Assembly (NCBI RefSeq): GCF_000300335.1
Contig: NZ_AMRM01000016.1
Location: forward strand, 1 to 64,000
DNA length: 64,000 nt
DNA from: Nitratireductor pacificus pht-3B
GTDB taxonomy: Bacteria > Pseudomonadota > Alphaproteobacteria > Rhizobiales > Rhizobiaceae
Direction: 5' to 3'
This document shows, piece by piece, positions 18,308-26,401 of the stretch. A program made the position numbers and the translations under genes. Each line of letters opens with the position of its first letter. Positions within the stretch are counted from its first letter, which is position 1. The notes under the pieces are model-generated. The model had not been told where the DNA came from. It was given only the letters and a program-made list of their open reading frames with translations, and ran no database searches.

Positions 18308-19086
18308 ACGGAGCGCGTCGCACCGCCGTCGATGCGGATCTTCGCGCCGGTGACGTAGGACGCACGTTCGGAAGCGAGGAACACCGCCACGTTGGCGAAT
18401 TCCTCCGGATCGCCGTAGCGACCCATGGGAATGGCCTCCGCCGCCGCCGCCGAGACGTCCTCGACGGGCTTTCCGGCGCGTTGAGCCGCCGCCGTGTCCA
18501 GTTCCACGACGCGCTGCGTGTGGATGCGGCCCGGCATCAGGATGTTCACCGTCACGCCATCCCTTGCGACTTCGCTCGACAGGGTCTTCGACCAGCCGAC
18601 GATGGCCGAGCGGATGCCGTTCGACAGGGCAAGGACCGGGATCGGCTGCTCGACGCCCGACGAGGTGACGGTGAGCACGCGGCCCCATTTGCGCTCGCGC
18701 ATCGCCGGCAGAAGGCGCTGGGTCAGGTGGAAGATGTTGGCGGCCATGGTCTCGAAATTGCCGAGCCAGTCGCCGCGCTTCGCGTCGACGGCCGTCGACG
18801 GGGGCGGACCGCCGGTGTTGTTGACAAGGATGTCGACGCCGCCCTCGGCCAGCAGCCTGTCGGCCAGCGCGTCGATGGCGGCCAGATCGGACAGGTCGAG
18901 CGGTTCGACGGTCACCGTTCCGGCGCCCTCCGGCAATTTGCCCGCCCAGGCGGCGATCGCATCCCTGTTGCGCGCGGCCGCGGTGACGTTCACGCCTTCG
19001 CGGGCGAGCCCCTCGGCGATCGCCGCGCCGAGGCCGCGGCTCGCGCCCAGGACGAGGGCGCGCTTGTTCTTCAGTCCAAGATCCAT
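18304..19086 (-). CDS. Atypical SDR family protein lacking the YxxxK pair
   Basis: The 260-residue protein has a Rossmann fold of the short-chain dehydrogenase type: a cofactor loop GASRGLG (14-20), NNTGG at 89-93 and a C-terminal IRIDGGATRSV. The catalytic tyrosine and lysine expected 13 and 17 residues after S142 are S155 and R159 (LSNGIR). This matches a subgroup described as resembling 3-oxoacyl-ACP reductases without the catalytic tetrad. It may be a non-catalytic or unusual oxidoreductase. AAGGA precedes the ATG by 7 bases, within a tandem repeat. It is alone on the minus strand, so its pathway is unclear. Confidence 0.75.
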   Translation of the reverse strand: MDLGLKNKRALVLGASRGLGAAIAEGLAREGVNVTAAARNRDAIAAWAGKLPEGAGTVTVEPLDLSDLAAIDALADRLLAEGGVDILVNNTGGPPPSTAVDAKRGDWLGNFETMAANIFHLTQRLLPAMRERKWGRVLTVTSSGVEQPIPVLALSNGIRSAIVGWSKTLSSEVARDGVTVNILMPGRIHTQRVVELDTAAAQRAGKPVEDVSAAAAEAIPMGRYGDPEEFANVAVFLASERASYVTGAKIRIDGGATRSV

Positions 19087-19094
19087 CGGTCAAT

Positions 19095-19124
19095 CCTTGA
19101 GAATGTGTGCCTTGAGAATGTGCG
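19095..19124. repeat. 15-bp direct tandem repeat upstream of the SDR gene
   Basis: CCTTGAGAATGTGTG (19095-19109) is followed directly by CCTTGAGAATGTGCG (19110-19124), 14 of 15 identical. On the minus strand each copy contains CAAGG, so the ribosome-binding region of the SDR gene appears duplicated. Confidence 0.75.
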
Positions 19125-19647
19125 CCATGAGCCGGCGTGGAAGCCTGCACATCGCGCAACCGCGCCAGCGGCTCTCCCGCCCCGTGGCGGCCGATGCGTG
19201 AGCAGCGCCGGCCGCCGGGGAATTGGGCACGATTCAAAGTCTGAATGCAAGCATCTGGCTGCGACATTTTGGCCGTTGCCGCGCGCCACGAGGCCGGGCG
19301 TGGGAAGCCGCCGGGGGCGCGATGCCAGCCGTGTCCGACGCCGCCGCCGCGACCGACGTGCCGCAAAGGCATCCTCTTGAACTGCATTTGCCGCCGATTT
19401 CCGGCGGCTGCGGCGGGTCCTCGGCACAAGCGGTTGAATTTAAGCCGTTATCCTGGATGAAGCCCATTGCAAACCGCGTCGAGAAGTGACAGAGATTTCG
19501 CCGCGACCGGCTTCATTTTTGATAACAACCGGTCTCCGAAAGTTATGTGTTGTGCCTCAACCTTACCGTAATTGATGCGTTTTGAGTTCGCAGTGTTTCA
19601 GCTGCGATACCCTTCCCGCAACGCATTACGCATACGAGTCCCAGTAT
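19125..19647. other. Non-coding stretch before opgG with a possible promoter
   Basis: I see no credible gene here; short open frames lack codon bias and family patterns. A possible sigma-70 promoter for opgG is TTGATA (19519-19524), an 18-base spacer, then TTATGT (19543-19548), giving a leader of about 95 bases. The stretch is less GC-rich than the flanking genes from 19490 onward, as expected for a promoter region. Confidence 0.4.
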
Positions 19648-21255
19648 ATGGATCGACGCTCCTTTCTTAGTTCCTGCCTGACGGTGTCGCTGTTGGGCAC
19701 TTCCAGCCTGATGGCCCTCTCCTCCTCGGCATTGTCTCAGGAGGCTGCCCCGGTGGCCCCCGATGCCCATGCCACCGGCGAACCGGTGCCGTTCTCTTTC
19801 GATCGGCTGACCGAGGCGATGAAGGCAAAGGCCGCCGAAAGCTACAGTGTCCCGAAATTCGACGTGCCGCAGCAGATCGCCGAACTGACCTACGATCAGC
19901 ACCGCGCCATCCGCTTCCGCCCCGACAATGCCCTTTGGCAGGGCGAAGCCCCGTTCGAGCTGCAGGCCTTTCACATGGGCTGGCTGTTCAAGGAGCCGGT
20001 GATGCTCCATTCCGTCGATGCGGGCATGGCGCGCCAGGTCGTCTTCACCGGCCGCGACTTCGAGTACCGGGCGCCGCTCGACCCGGCGCGTTTCCAGGAT
20101 CTGGTGATGACGGGCGAGGCCGGCTTCCGGCTGCACTATCCGCTGAACGCGCCGGACGTCATGGACGAGCTGGTCTCGTTCCTCGGCGCCAGCTATTTCC
20201 GGGCGCTCGGCCGCGACACGCTGTACGGGCTTTCGGCGCGCGGGCTTGCGATCAATACCGCGACGGCGAATGGCGAGGAGTTTCCGCGCTTCACCGATTT
20301 CTACATCGAGCGCCCGAGCCGGCGGAGCAAGGAAATCACCGTCCACGCGGCGCTCGACAGCGAGAGCGTGACGGGGGCGTTTCGCTTCGTGATCGCGCCG
20401 GGGCGCGACACGGTGATGACCGTCACGGCGCGCATCTTCGCCCGCAAGGACATCGAGCGGATCGGCATTGCGCCGATGACGTCGATGTTCCTGTTTGCCG
20501 AGAACAACGACAGCGCCTTCGACGATTATCGCGGACAGGTGCATGACAGCGACGGGCTGAAGATCGTCCGCCAGAACGGCGACGAGCTGTGGCGCAACCT
20601 CAACAACCCATCCGATCTGGCGACCTCATTCTTCGTCGAGGAAAATCCGAAGGCCTTCGGCCTGTTCCAGCGCGACCGCGACTTCGTGCACTTCCAGGAT
20701 GCGGGTGCGGGGTATGAGCGGCGGCCGTCGCTTCTTGCCGAGCCGCTGGACGACTGGGGCAAGGGCGCGATCAACCTCGTCGAGATCCCGACCGACCTCG
20801 AGGTCAACGACAACATCGTCGCCTTCTGGGTGCCGGAAAAGCAGGTCAAGGCCGGCGAGGCGCTCGAATTCCGCTACCGGCTGAGCTGGGGCGCCATCGA
20901 GGAGACGACCACGCATTTCGCGCGCGTCATGGCGCTGCGCAGCGGCGCCGGCGGCGTTTCGGGCGTCGAGAACACCGAGGGATTGCGCAAGTTCGTGGTC
21001 GATTTCGACGGCGAGATTCTGCGGAACCTTTCGGCCGACTCGAACATTGAGGCGGTTGTGAATGTCAGCCGCGGCGACATCGTCCACTCGACGGTGTCGC
21101 GCATCGACAGCAATGGGATGTGGCGTCTCGTGATCGACCTGAAGCCGAACGGCGCCGGGCCGGTCGAGTTGAACGCCTATCTGAACCTCGACGACAAGCG
21201 GCTCTCGGAAATCTGGAGCTATCAATGGAGAAAGACCGATGACGCGCGTTCTTGA
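19648..21255 (+). CDS. opgG: Periplasmic glucan biosynthesis protein OpgG/OpgD
   Basis: OpgG/OpgD proteins act in the periplasm on linear beta-1,2 glucans during osmoregulated periplasmic glucan synthesis. The 535-residue product starts MDRRSFLSSCLTVSLLGTSS, a Tat-type signal (RRSF) ending near ALSQ, which resembles OpgD more than Sec-exported OpgG. The MdoG domain fills the rest (FDVPQQIAELTYDQHRAIRF, PLNAPDVMDELVSFLGASYF, ...). The ATG at 19648 is chosen because the longer frame adds residues ahead of the signal. It is followed by a small overlapping gene and opgH, so opgG is the working name. Confidence 0.88.
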   Translation: MDRRSFLSSCLTVSLLGTSSLMALSSSALSQEAAPVAPDAHATGEPVPFSFDRLTEAMKAKAAESYSVPKFDVPQQIAELTYDQHRAIRFRPDNALWQGEAPFELQAFHMGWLFKEPVMLHSVDAGMARQVVFTGRDFEYRAPLDPARFQDLVMTGEAGFRLHYPLNAPDVMDELVSFLGASYFRALGRDTLYGLSARGLAINTATANGEEFPRFTDFYIERPSRRSKEITVHAALDSESVTGAFRFVIAPGRDTVMTVTARIFARKDIERIGIAPMTSMFLFAENNDSAFDDYRGQVHDSDGLKIVRQNGDELWRNLNNPSDLATSFFVEENPKAFGLFQRDRDFVHFQDAGAGYERRPSLLAEPLDDWGKGAINLVEIPTDLEVNDNIVAFWVPEKQVKAGEALEFRYRLSWGAIEETTTHFARVMALRSGAGGVSGVENTEGLRKFVVDFDGEILRNLSADSNIEAVVNVSRGDIVHSTVSRIDSNGMWRLVIDLKPNGAGPVELNAYLNLDDKRLSEIWSYQWRKTDDARS

Positions 21256-21394
21256 TGCGGGCAACCAGAAGCTGGGGCTCGAAGGCTGCGCGCTGCCGGC
21301 TGCTCCGATGGCCATGCCGGAGCAGGTGCTGGAGCGGCCGCGTGCGCGCGGCGCGCTGTTTGCCTCGCTGCTCAAGCGGCTTGCCTGGAAATAG
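21239..21394 (+). CDS. Small protein (51 aa) between opgG and opgH, opgI-like position
   Basis: An ATG at 21239, inside the end of opgG, opens 51 codons to a TAG at 21392-21394. GGAG at 21227-21230 lies 8 bases upstream, a textbook ribosome site. The product MTRVLDAGNQ...LLKRLAWK has a middle rich in Pro, Ala and Met and a basic, amphipathic C-terminus (RARGALFASLLKRLAWK) that could touch the membrane. Rhodobacter sphaeroides has a small opgI between opgG and opgH, so position suggests an equivalent, though I cannot show sequence homology. It may help couple OpgG and OpgH expression or activity. Confidence 0.6.
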   Translation: MTRVLDAGNQKLGLEGCALPAAPMAMPEQVLERPRARGALFASLLKRLAWK

Positions 21395-21470
21395 GTTTGC
21401 TCCGGGATAGTTGGCCGCAGGGCCGGCGCAGTTTCAGGGATGGCGGCCTGGTGCCGCCCGGTATCGCATT

Positions 21471-23288
21471 ATGGTCAGCGTAAGACGTGTCCTCTCGATC
21501 CTGTTCTGCCTGTCGATGGCCGGCCTCGTGTCCGCACTGGCAATCGGCTATTTTTCCAGCGACGGGATCCAGTGGATCGACGCGGTGCGCGTCGCGTTGC
21601 TCGCGGCCAGCACGGCATGGCTTGCATGGGGCGCGGCCTATGCCTTCAACGGCCTCCTGAGTTTTCCGCTCGCCGCGGAGCCTCCGGCCCTGGCGCCGGT
21701 GCCGAGCACGGCGCGCACCGCCGTTCTGGTGCCGGTCTACAACGAGGATCCGGTCAAGACCTTCTCGCATGTCGCCGCCATGATCGGCAGTCTCGACGCG
21801 CTGGGGATCGGCGGGCGGTTCGACTTCGCCATCCTGTCCGACACGCGCGACGAGCGCGTCGCGCAGGAGGAGGCGCTCTGGTTCGAGCGCCTGCGCAGGG
21901 AGTGCGGCAGGGATGCCGGGCTCTATTACCGCCGGCGCGAGATGAATACGGGCAAGAAAGCGGGCAATGTCGCCGACTTCATCCGCACCTCGGGCGCGCT
22001 CTACGACTATCTGATCGTGCTGGACGCAGATAGTCTGATGGAGGGGACGACCATGGCCGAGATGGTGCGGCGCATGGATGCCGACCCCAAGCTCGGTCTG
22101 CTGCAGACCCTGCCGAAAATCGTCCATGCGCGGTCCTATTTCGGCCGCGCCATGCAGTTCTCGACCGCCTACTACTCGCCCGTCTACACGCGCGGGCTGG
22201 CCGAACTGCAGGGCAATGCCGGTCCCTTCTGGGGCCATAACGCCATCGTGCGCACGCGCGCCTTCGCGCAGAGCTGCGGCCTGCCGGAACTGACCGGCAC
22301 GCCACCCTTCGGCGGCCACATCCTCAGCCATGACTATGTCGAGGCGGCGCTTTTGACCCGCAACGGCTGGACGGTGCGCGTCGACCCGGACCTGACCGGC
22401 TCGTTCGAGGAAGGCCCGGACAATGTCATCGACTTCGCCAAGCGCGACCGGCGCTGGTGCCAGGGCAATCTGCAGCATGGCCGCGTCATGACCGCGCCGG
22501 GGCTGAAGCCGTGGAGCCGCTTCGTCTTCCTGCAGAACATCATGGCGTATGTGACGTCTCCGCTGTGGGGGCTGTTCATCCTTGCCAGCATTGCCGCGCC
22601 GACGCTCAAGGGCGTGCCGGACTATTTTCCCGAGCCCGGGTTGTCCGCCGTCTTCCCGCGCGTCGAGCAGGGGCTGGCGCTGACCCTTCTGGTCGGCGTG
22701 TTCGGTCTTCTGATCGGCCCTAAGCTGCTGATCGTCCTGCGCGGCGCGCTGAGCGGCGCCAACGCAGCCTTCGGCGGCACGGCGCGGGCGCTGCGCAACA
22801 CGCTGGCCGAGATCGCCTCGACCAGCCTGCTCGCGCCGATCATGCTGATGTACCAGTGCCGCGCCGTGCTGGAGGTGTTTTCCGGCATGGACGGCGGCTG
22901 GCCGGCGACCAACCGTGAGGCGGGGTCCGTCAGCCTGTCGGAAGCCTGGGCCGCGAGCTGGTGGATCAGCGCGACGGGCCTCGTGACGCTCGGCTTTGCC
23001 TTTCAGTTCGCGCCCGAATATGTGTCGTGGCTGCTGCTGGTCGCCGCGCCGCAGGTCTTCGCGCCGCTGCTGATCCATGTCAGTTCCTGGACGGCGTCCG
23101 CCGGATCGCGGCAGGCCGGCCTGTTCCAGACCGGCGCCGACAGCCAACCGGCCCCGGTGGTGGTGCGGCAGGAGGCGGTCCTGGCGCGCTGGCGCGGCGG
23201 CATGGTGCATGCCGGCGATGTCCGGACGCCGGGCGACGAACCGGTCGGGCTGGGCGTTCTGGCGTCCGGCGTGGACGCAGAGCGGTGA
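21471..23288 (+). CDS. opgH: Glucans biosynthesis glucosyltransferase OpgH (MdoH)
   Basis: OpgH is an inner-membrane GT2 glycosyltransferase that polymerises glucose from UDP-glucose and moves the chain to the periplasm. The 605-residue protein has two N-terminal TM segments (about 6-28 and 42-60). The catalytic domain has VPVYNE (88-92), D185-A-D187, HDYVEA (288-292) and RDRRWCQGN (325-333). Several TM segments follow residue 350. It lacks the long N-terminal extension of E. coli MdoH, as in other alphaproteobacteria. The ATG at 21471 has no clear ribosome site; a TTG at 21411 in the same frame is an alternative. Confidence 0.88.
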   Translation: MVSVRRVLSILFCLSMAGLVSALAIGYFSSDGIQWIDAVRVALLAASTAWLAWGAAYAFNGLLSFPLAAEPPALAPVPSTARTAVLVPVYNEDPVKTFSHVAAMIGSLDALGIGGRFDFAILSDTRDERVAQEEALWFERLRRECGRDAGLYYRRREMNTGKKAGNVADFIRTSGALYDYLIVLDADSLMEGTTMAEMVRRMDADPKLGLLQTLPKIVHARSYFGRAMQFSTAYYSPVYTRGLAELQGNAGPFWGHNAIVRTRAFAQSCGLPELTGTPPFGGHILSHDYVEAALLTRNGWTVRVDPDLTGSFEEGPDNVIDFAKRDRRWCQGNLQHGRVMTAPGLKPWSRFVFLQNIMAYVTSPLWGLFILASIAAPTLKGVPDYFPEPGLSAVFPRVEQGLALTLLVGVFGLLIGPKLLIVLRGALSGANAAFGGTARALRNTLAEIASTSLLAPIMLMYQCRAVLEVFSGMDGGWPATNREAGSVSLSEAWAASWWISATGLVTLGFAFQFAPEYVSWLLLVAAPQVFAPLLIHVSSWTASAGSRQAGLFQTGADSQPAPVVVRQEAVLARWRGGMVHAGDVRTPGDEPVGLGVLASGVDAER

Positions 23289-23295
23289 GGGCGGC

Positions 23296-24480
23296 ATGAA
23301 CGCTCCCTTCGTTCCCGCAAGCCCCGGCCGCGACCATCGCCTCGACGTGTTCCGCGGCCTGGCCTTGATGACCATCTTCATCAATCACGTGCCCGGCAAT
23401 GCCTTCGAGCGCCTGACATCGCGCAATTTCGGCTTCTCCGACGCGGCCGAGGCCTTCGTCCTGATGTCGGGCATCGCCGTCGGGCTAGCCTATTCGCGCA
23501 GCTTCCGCAGCGGTCCCTTCCTTCCCGCCTGCCTGCGGGTCTGGCAGCGGGCCTGGACGCTCTATGTCACGCACATCGTCTCGTCGGTGATCGTCATCGG
23601 CCTGGTGGCCGCGGGCGCGCTCTATCTCGGCGCGGTCGAGATGCTTGGCAAAATCAATTTCTCCCGTCTTCTCGACCAGCCCCTGCAGACGATGGTCGGC
23701 ATACCGCTGCTCGGACACCAGCTCGGCTATTTCAACATCCTGCCGCTCTACGCCACGCTGCTGGTCGTCTCGCCGGTCTACATCCTGATCGGCCTGCGCA
23801 GCCGGCTGGCGCTGGTCGGCGTGGCGGTCGCCGTGTGGATGGCCGCCGGGTTCTTCCGCCTCAACATGCCGAACTACCCCAATCCGGGCGGCTGGTTCTT
23901 CAACCCGTTCGCCTGGCAGCTCATCTATGCGGTCGGCATCGCCGGCGGGCTGGCCGTGCTCGACGGGCGCAAGCTCGTGCCGTTCAGGCCGTTTCTGTTC
24001 TGGCTGAGCAGCGCCTATCTGGCGTTCTCCTGCATCTGGGTGGTGTTCGGCCTCGGCAATCTGCCGGGCGGCAATCTCCTGCCCTTCTTCATGGGCGGTT
24101 TCGACAAGACCTTCCTGCCGCTGCCGCGCCTGCTGCATGCTCTCGCGCTCGCCTATGTGCTGACCAACGCCGCCTGGGTGTTCAGCCTGTTCAGGCTCCC
24201 CGTGTTCCGTCCCATCGAGCTGATGGGGCGCAACGGCCTGGCGGTGTTCGCCACCGGTTCCGTGCTCGCCATCGTCCTCCAGATCTTGCGCATCCGTTTC
24301 GAGACGACCCTGGCGGGCGACGCGGCGCTGCTCGCCGCCGGCATCGCCATCCAGTACGGCGTCGCGCGGTTCTTCTCCGCCCGGAAAGCGAGTGCGAAGG
24401 CGGCCGGGACCAGAAAGGTGTCCGCCGACAAGCCGTTTCTCCCGAGCGGCGAGAAGCGCCGCGTGAACGAGGCCGCCTGA
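23296..24480 (+). CDS. opgC: OpgC-family integral membrane acyltransferase (glucan succinylation)
   Basis: OpgC decorates periplasmic glucans, with succinyl groups in Rhodobacter and Escherichia. The 394-residue protein has about ten TM segments. It carries the N-terminal pattern DHRLDVFRGLALMTIFINHV (residues 14-33) with a conserved histidine after the first TM, and SDAAEAFVLMSG. The ATG at 23296 is 7 bases after the opgH stop, with GAGGG just upstream, so the two are coupled. Together with opgG and opgH it forms a complete synthesis-and-modification operon. Confidence 0.85.
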   Translation: MNAPFVPASPGRDHRLDVFRGLALMTIFINHVPGNAFERLTSRNFGFSDAAEAFVLMSGIAVGLAYSRSFRSGPFLPACLRVWQRAWTLYVTHIVSSVIVIGLVAAGALYLGAVEMLGKINFSRLLDQPLQTMVGIPLLGHQLGYFNILPLYATLLVVSPVYILIGLRSRLALVGVAVAVWMAAGFFRLNMPNYPNPGGWFFNPFAWQLIYAVGIAGGLAVLDGRKLVPFRPFLFWLSSAYLAFSCIWVVFGLGNLPGGNLLPFFMGGFDKTFLPLPRLLHALALAYVLTNAAWVFSLFRLPVFRPIELMGRNGLAVFATGSVLAIVLQILRIRFETTLAGDAALLAAGIAIQYGVARFFSARKASAKAAGTRKVSADKPFLPSGEKRRVNEAA

Positions 24481-24522
24481 GCGCCTGAAGCGCGGCTTCC
24501 CACCGCCGGGCATCCGCGGCCG

Positions 24523-24542
24523 TTCCTCATCGATGAGGATTG
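24523..24542. promoter_or_regulatory. 20-bp regulator site, copy 1 (upstream of TRAP dctQM)
   Basis: TTCCTCATCGATGAGGATTG contains the perfect 16-bp palindrome TCCTCATCGATGAGGA (24524-24539). The same 20 bases recur in opposite orientation at 28618-28637. It lies 57-76 bases before the chosen dctQ start. Its length and symmetry suit a LuxR- or GntR-type dimer; the LuxR-type gene at 36078 is the nearest candidate. Confidence 0.7.
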
Positions 24543-24598
24543 AACGCCTTCACCCCCACGGGCACGCTCGGGCCATGTGGAGGAGTGGTATCGCTGAC

Positions 24599-25054
24599 AT
24601 GACAGGTCCTTGCCGCGTCGCGGATGTCGTCGCGACGGTTTCGCTCGCCCTGATGATGGGCGTCGTGGTGCTCGACGTGGTGCTGCGCTACGCCTTCAAC
24701 ATGCCGATCGCGGCGAGCATCGAGCTTGTCGAGGCGGGCATCGTCGGGACGGTCTTCATGGCCTTGCCCAGCGCATCGGCGCGGGGCGCGCATATCAGCA
24801 TCGACTATGTCGACGCGCTTCTGTCGGAACGCGCGCGGGCGTTGCTCGACCGCGTGTCGCATCTGCTGATCGCGCTGCTCCTGGCGGGCCTTTCGGTGCT
24901 GCTCGCCAGGCGCGGCATGGTCCTGCTGGAGCGCGGGGATGTCAGCATCGCCCTGCATTACCCCACCGGCTATCTCGCCCTCTTCATGGCGCTCGCCATC
25001 GCGGTGACCGCGCTGGTCCATCTCGCCCGCTTCGTCCGCCCGACATCCCTGTGA
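24599..25054 (+). CDS. TRAP transporter small permease DctQ (system 1)
   Basis: The small membrane subunit of a TRAP carrier, 151 residues from the preferred ATG, with four TM helices (about 10-30, 45-62, 82-102, 123-142). The family pattern VVVLDVVLRYAFNMP and IELVEAGIVG is present. Upstream ATGs at 24533 and 24575 are possible; GGAGGAG at 24579-24585 is 13 bases from the chosen start, so the start is uncertain. It is followed by dctM 13 bases downstream. No binding protein is adjacent; the one at 33892 probably serves it. Confidence 0.82.
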   Translation: MTGPCRVADVVATVSLALMMGVVVLDVVLRYAFNMPIAASIELVEAGIVGTVFMALPSASARGAHISIDYVDALLSERARALLDRVSHLLIALLLAGLSVLLARRGMVLLERGDVSIALHYPTGYLALFMALAIAVTALVHLARFVRPTSL

Positions 25055-25067
25055 GGATCCCCGCCTC

Positions 25068-26369
25068 GTGATCGACGCACTCCTGGCCTTCGCCGTCCTG
25101 TTCGCCCTTGCCTTCCTGCGCATCCCGCTCGCCTTCGCCATGGGCATCGTCGGCTTCGGCGCGCTGGCGATGACGCTTTCCTTCGACGCGGCTGCGGCCA
25201 GCATCGCCCAGACCGTCTACGAGACGGGCGCGCTCTACACGTTGTCGGTCATCCCGCTGTTCACGCTGATGGGCGGGCTGGTCACGCGCTCGGGCCTGTC
25301 GCGGGAACTCTACGCGGCCGCCTACGCCTTTCTCGGGCATCGCCGCGGCGGGCTTGCGACCTCGACCATCATAGCCAGCGCCGGTTTCGGCGCGATCTGC
25401 GGGTCGAGCCTTGCGACCGCGGCCACCATGGCCAAGGTGGCGTTGCCCGAGATGGAGCAGCGCGGCTACCGGCCGGGCCTGGCGACCGCCTCCATCGCCG
25501 CCGGCGGCACGCTCGGCATTCTCATCCCGCCCTCCGTCATCATGATCCTGTACGGCATCATGACCGACACCAGCATCGCGGCCCTGTTCGCGGCCGGCAT
25601 CGTTCCGGGCATCGTCGCCACCCTGTTCTACATGGCGGCCGTGCGCTGGACGGTCTGGCGCGATCCGGAAGCCGCGCCGCCCGGCGAACGGATCGGCTGG
25701 GGCGCACGCCTGTCGGCGCTGCGCGAGATCTGGCGGGTGCTGCTTCTCTTCGTCGTCGTCCTCGGCGGCATCTATGGCGGCGTCTTCACGCCGACCGAGG
25801 CGGCGGGCATCGGCGCCTTCGGGGCCTTCGTCATCACGCTCGTGCGCGGCCAGACGAGCCTTGCCGAATTCGGCCGGATTTTCGTCGACGCGGCGCGTAC
25901 CAGCGCCATGATCTTCGCGGTGCTGACAGGCGCGCTGATCTTCGCCAACTACATCAACTTCACCAGCATGTCGTCGGACCTGGCGGCGCTGATCGAGGCC
26001 TATTCGGTCTCGCCCTTCATCGTCATCATCCTGCTGGTGCTGGTCTACATCGTTCTCGGCTGCCTGTTCGAGAGCATTTCGATGATCGTCCTGACCGTCC
26101 CGGTCTTCTACCCGATCGTCCAGGCGCTCGGCTTCGACCTCGTCTGGTTCGGCATTCTTGTCGTGGTGGTGACGGAGATCAGCCTGATCACGCCGCCGGT
26201 GGGCATGAACGTCTTCGTGCTGCGTTCGCTGACGCCGCATATCCCGACCGGAACGATCTTTCGTGGGCTGGCGCCCTTCATCGCCGTTGATTTCGTGCGC
26301 ATCGCCGTGCTCATCCTCGTGCCGGCACTGACGCTGGCGCTGCCGCAGGCGCTCGGCCTGCTGCGCTGA
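25068..26369 (+). CDS. TRAP transporter large permease DctM (system 1)
   Basis: This 433-residue inner-membrane protein has about 12 TM helices and forms the ion-coupled transport channel. Diagnostic stretches are ICGSSLATAATMAKVALPEM, SIAAGGTLGILIPPSVIMIL and SLITPPVGMNVFVLRSL. The start is GTG at 25068. It is the last gene of the dctQM unit and converges on the fumarase gene with 32 bases between. The substrate is probably an aromatic carboxylate, inferred from the surrounding catabolic genes. Confidence 0.93.
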   Translation: MIDALLAFAVLFALAFLRIPLAFAMGIVGFGALAMTLSFDAAAASIAQTVYETGALYTLSVIPLFTLMGGLVTRSGLSRELYAAAYAFLGHRRGGLATSTIIASAGFGAICGSSLATAATMAKVALPEMEQRGYRPGLATASIAAGGTLGILIPPSVIMILYGIMTDTSIAALFAAGIVPGIVATLFYMAAVRWTVWRDPEAAPPGERIGWGARLSALREIWRVLLLFVVVLGGIYGGVFTPTEAAGIGAFGAFVITLVRGQTSLAEFGRIFVDAARTSAMIFAVLTGALIFANYINFTSMSSDLAALIEAYSVSPFIVIILLVLVYIVLGCLFESISMIVLTVPVFYPIVQALGFDLVWFGILVVVVTEISLITPPVGMNVFVLRSLTPHIPTGTIFRGLAPFIAVDFVRIAVLILVPALTLALPQALGLLR

Positions 26370-26401
26370 TTTTCTGAAAGCAGGAACCTGCCGAGGCCCG
26401 C

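Noticed and set aside
19223-19489. 88-residue plus-strand frame in the gap before opgG
   Set aside because: No ribosome site, no family pattern and odd composition; treated as non-coding.
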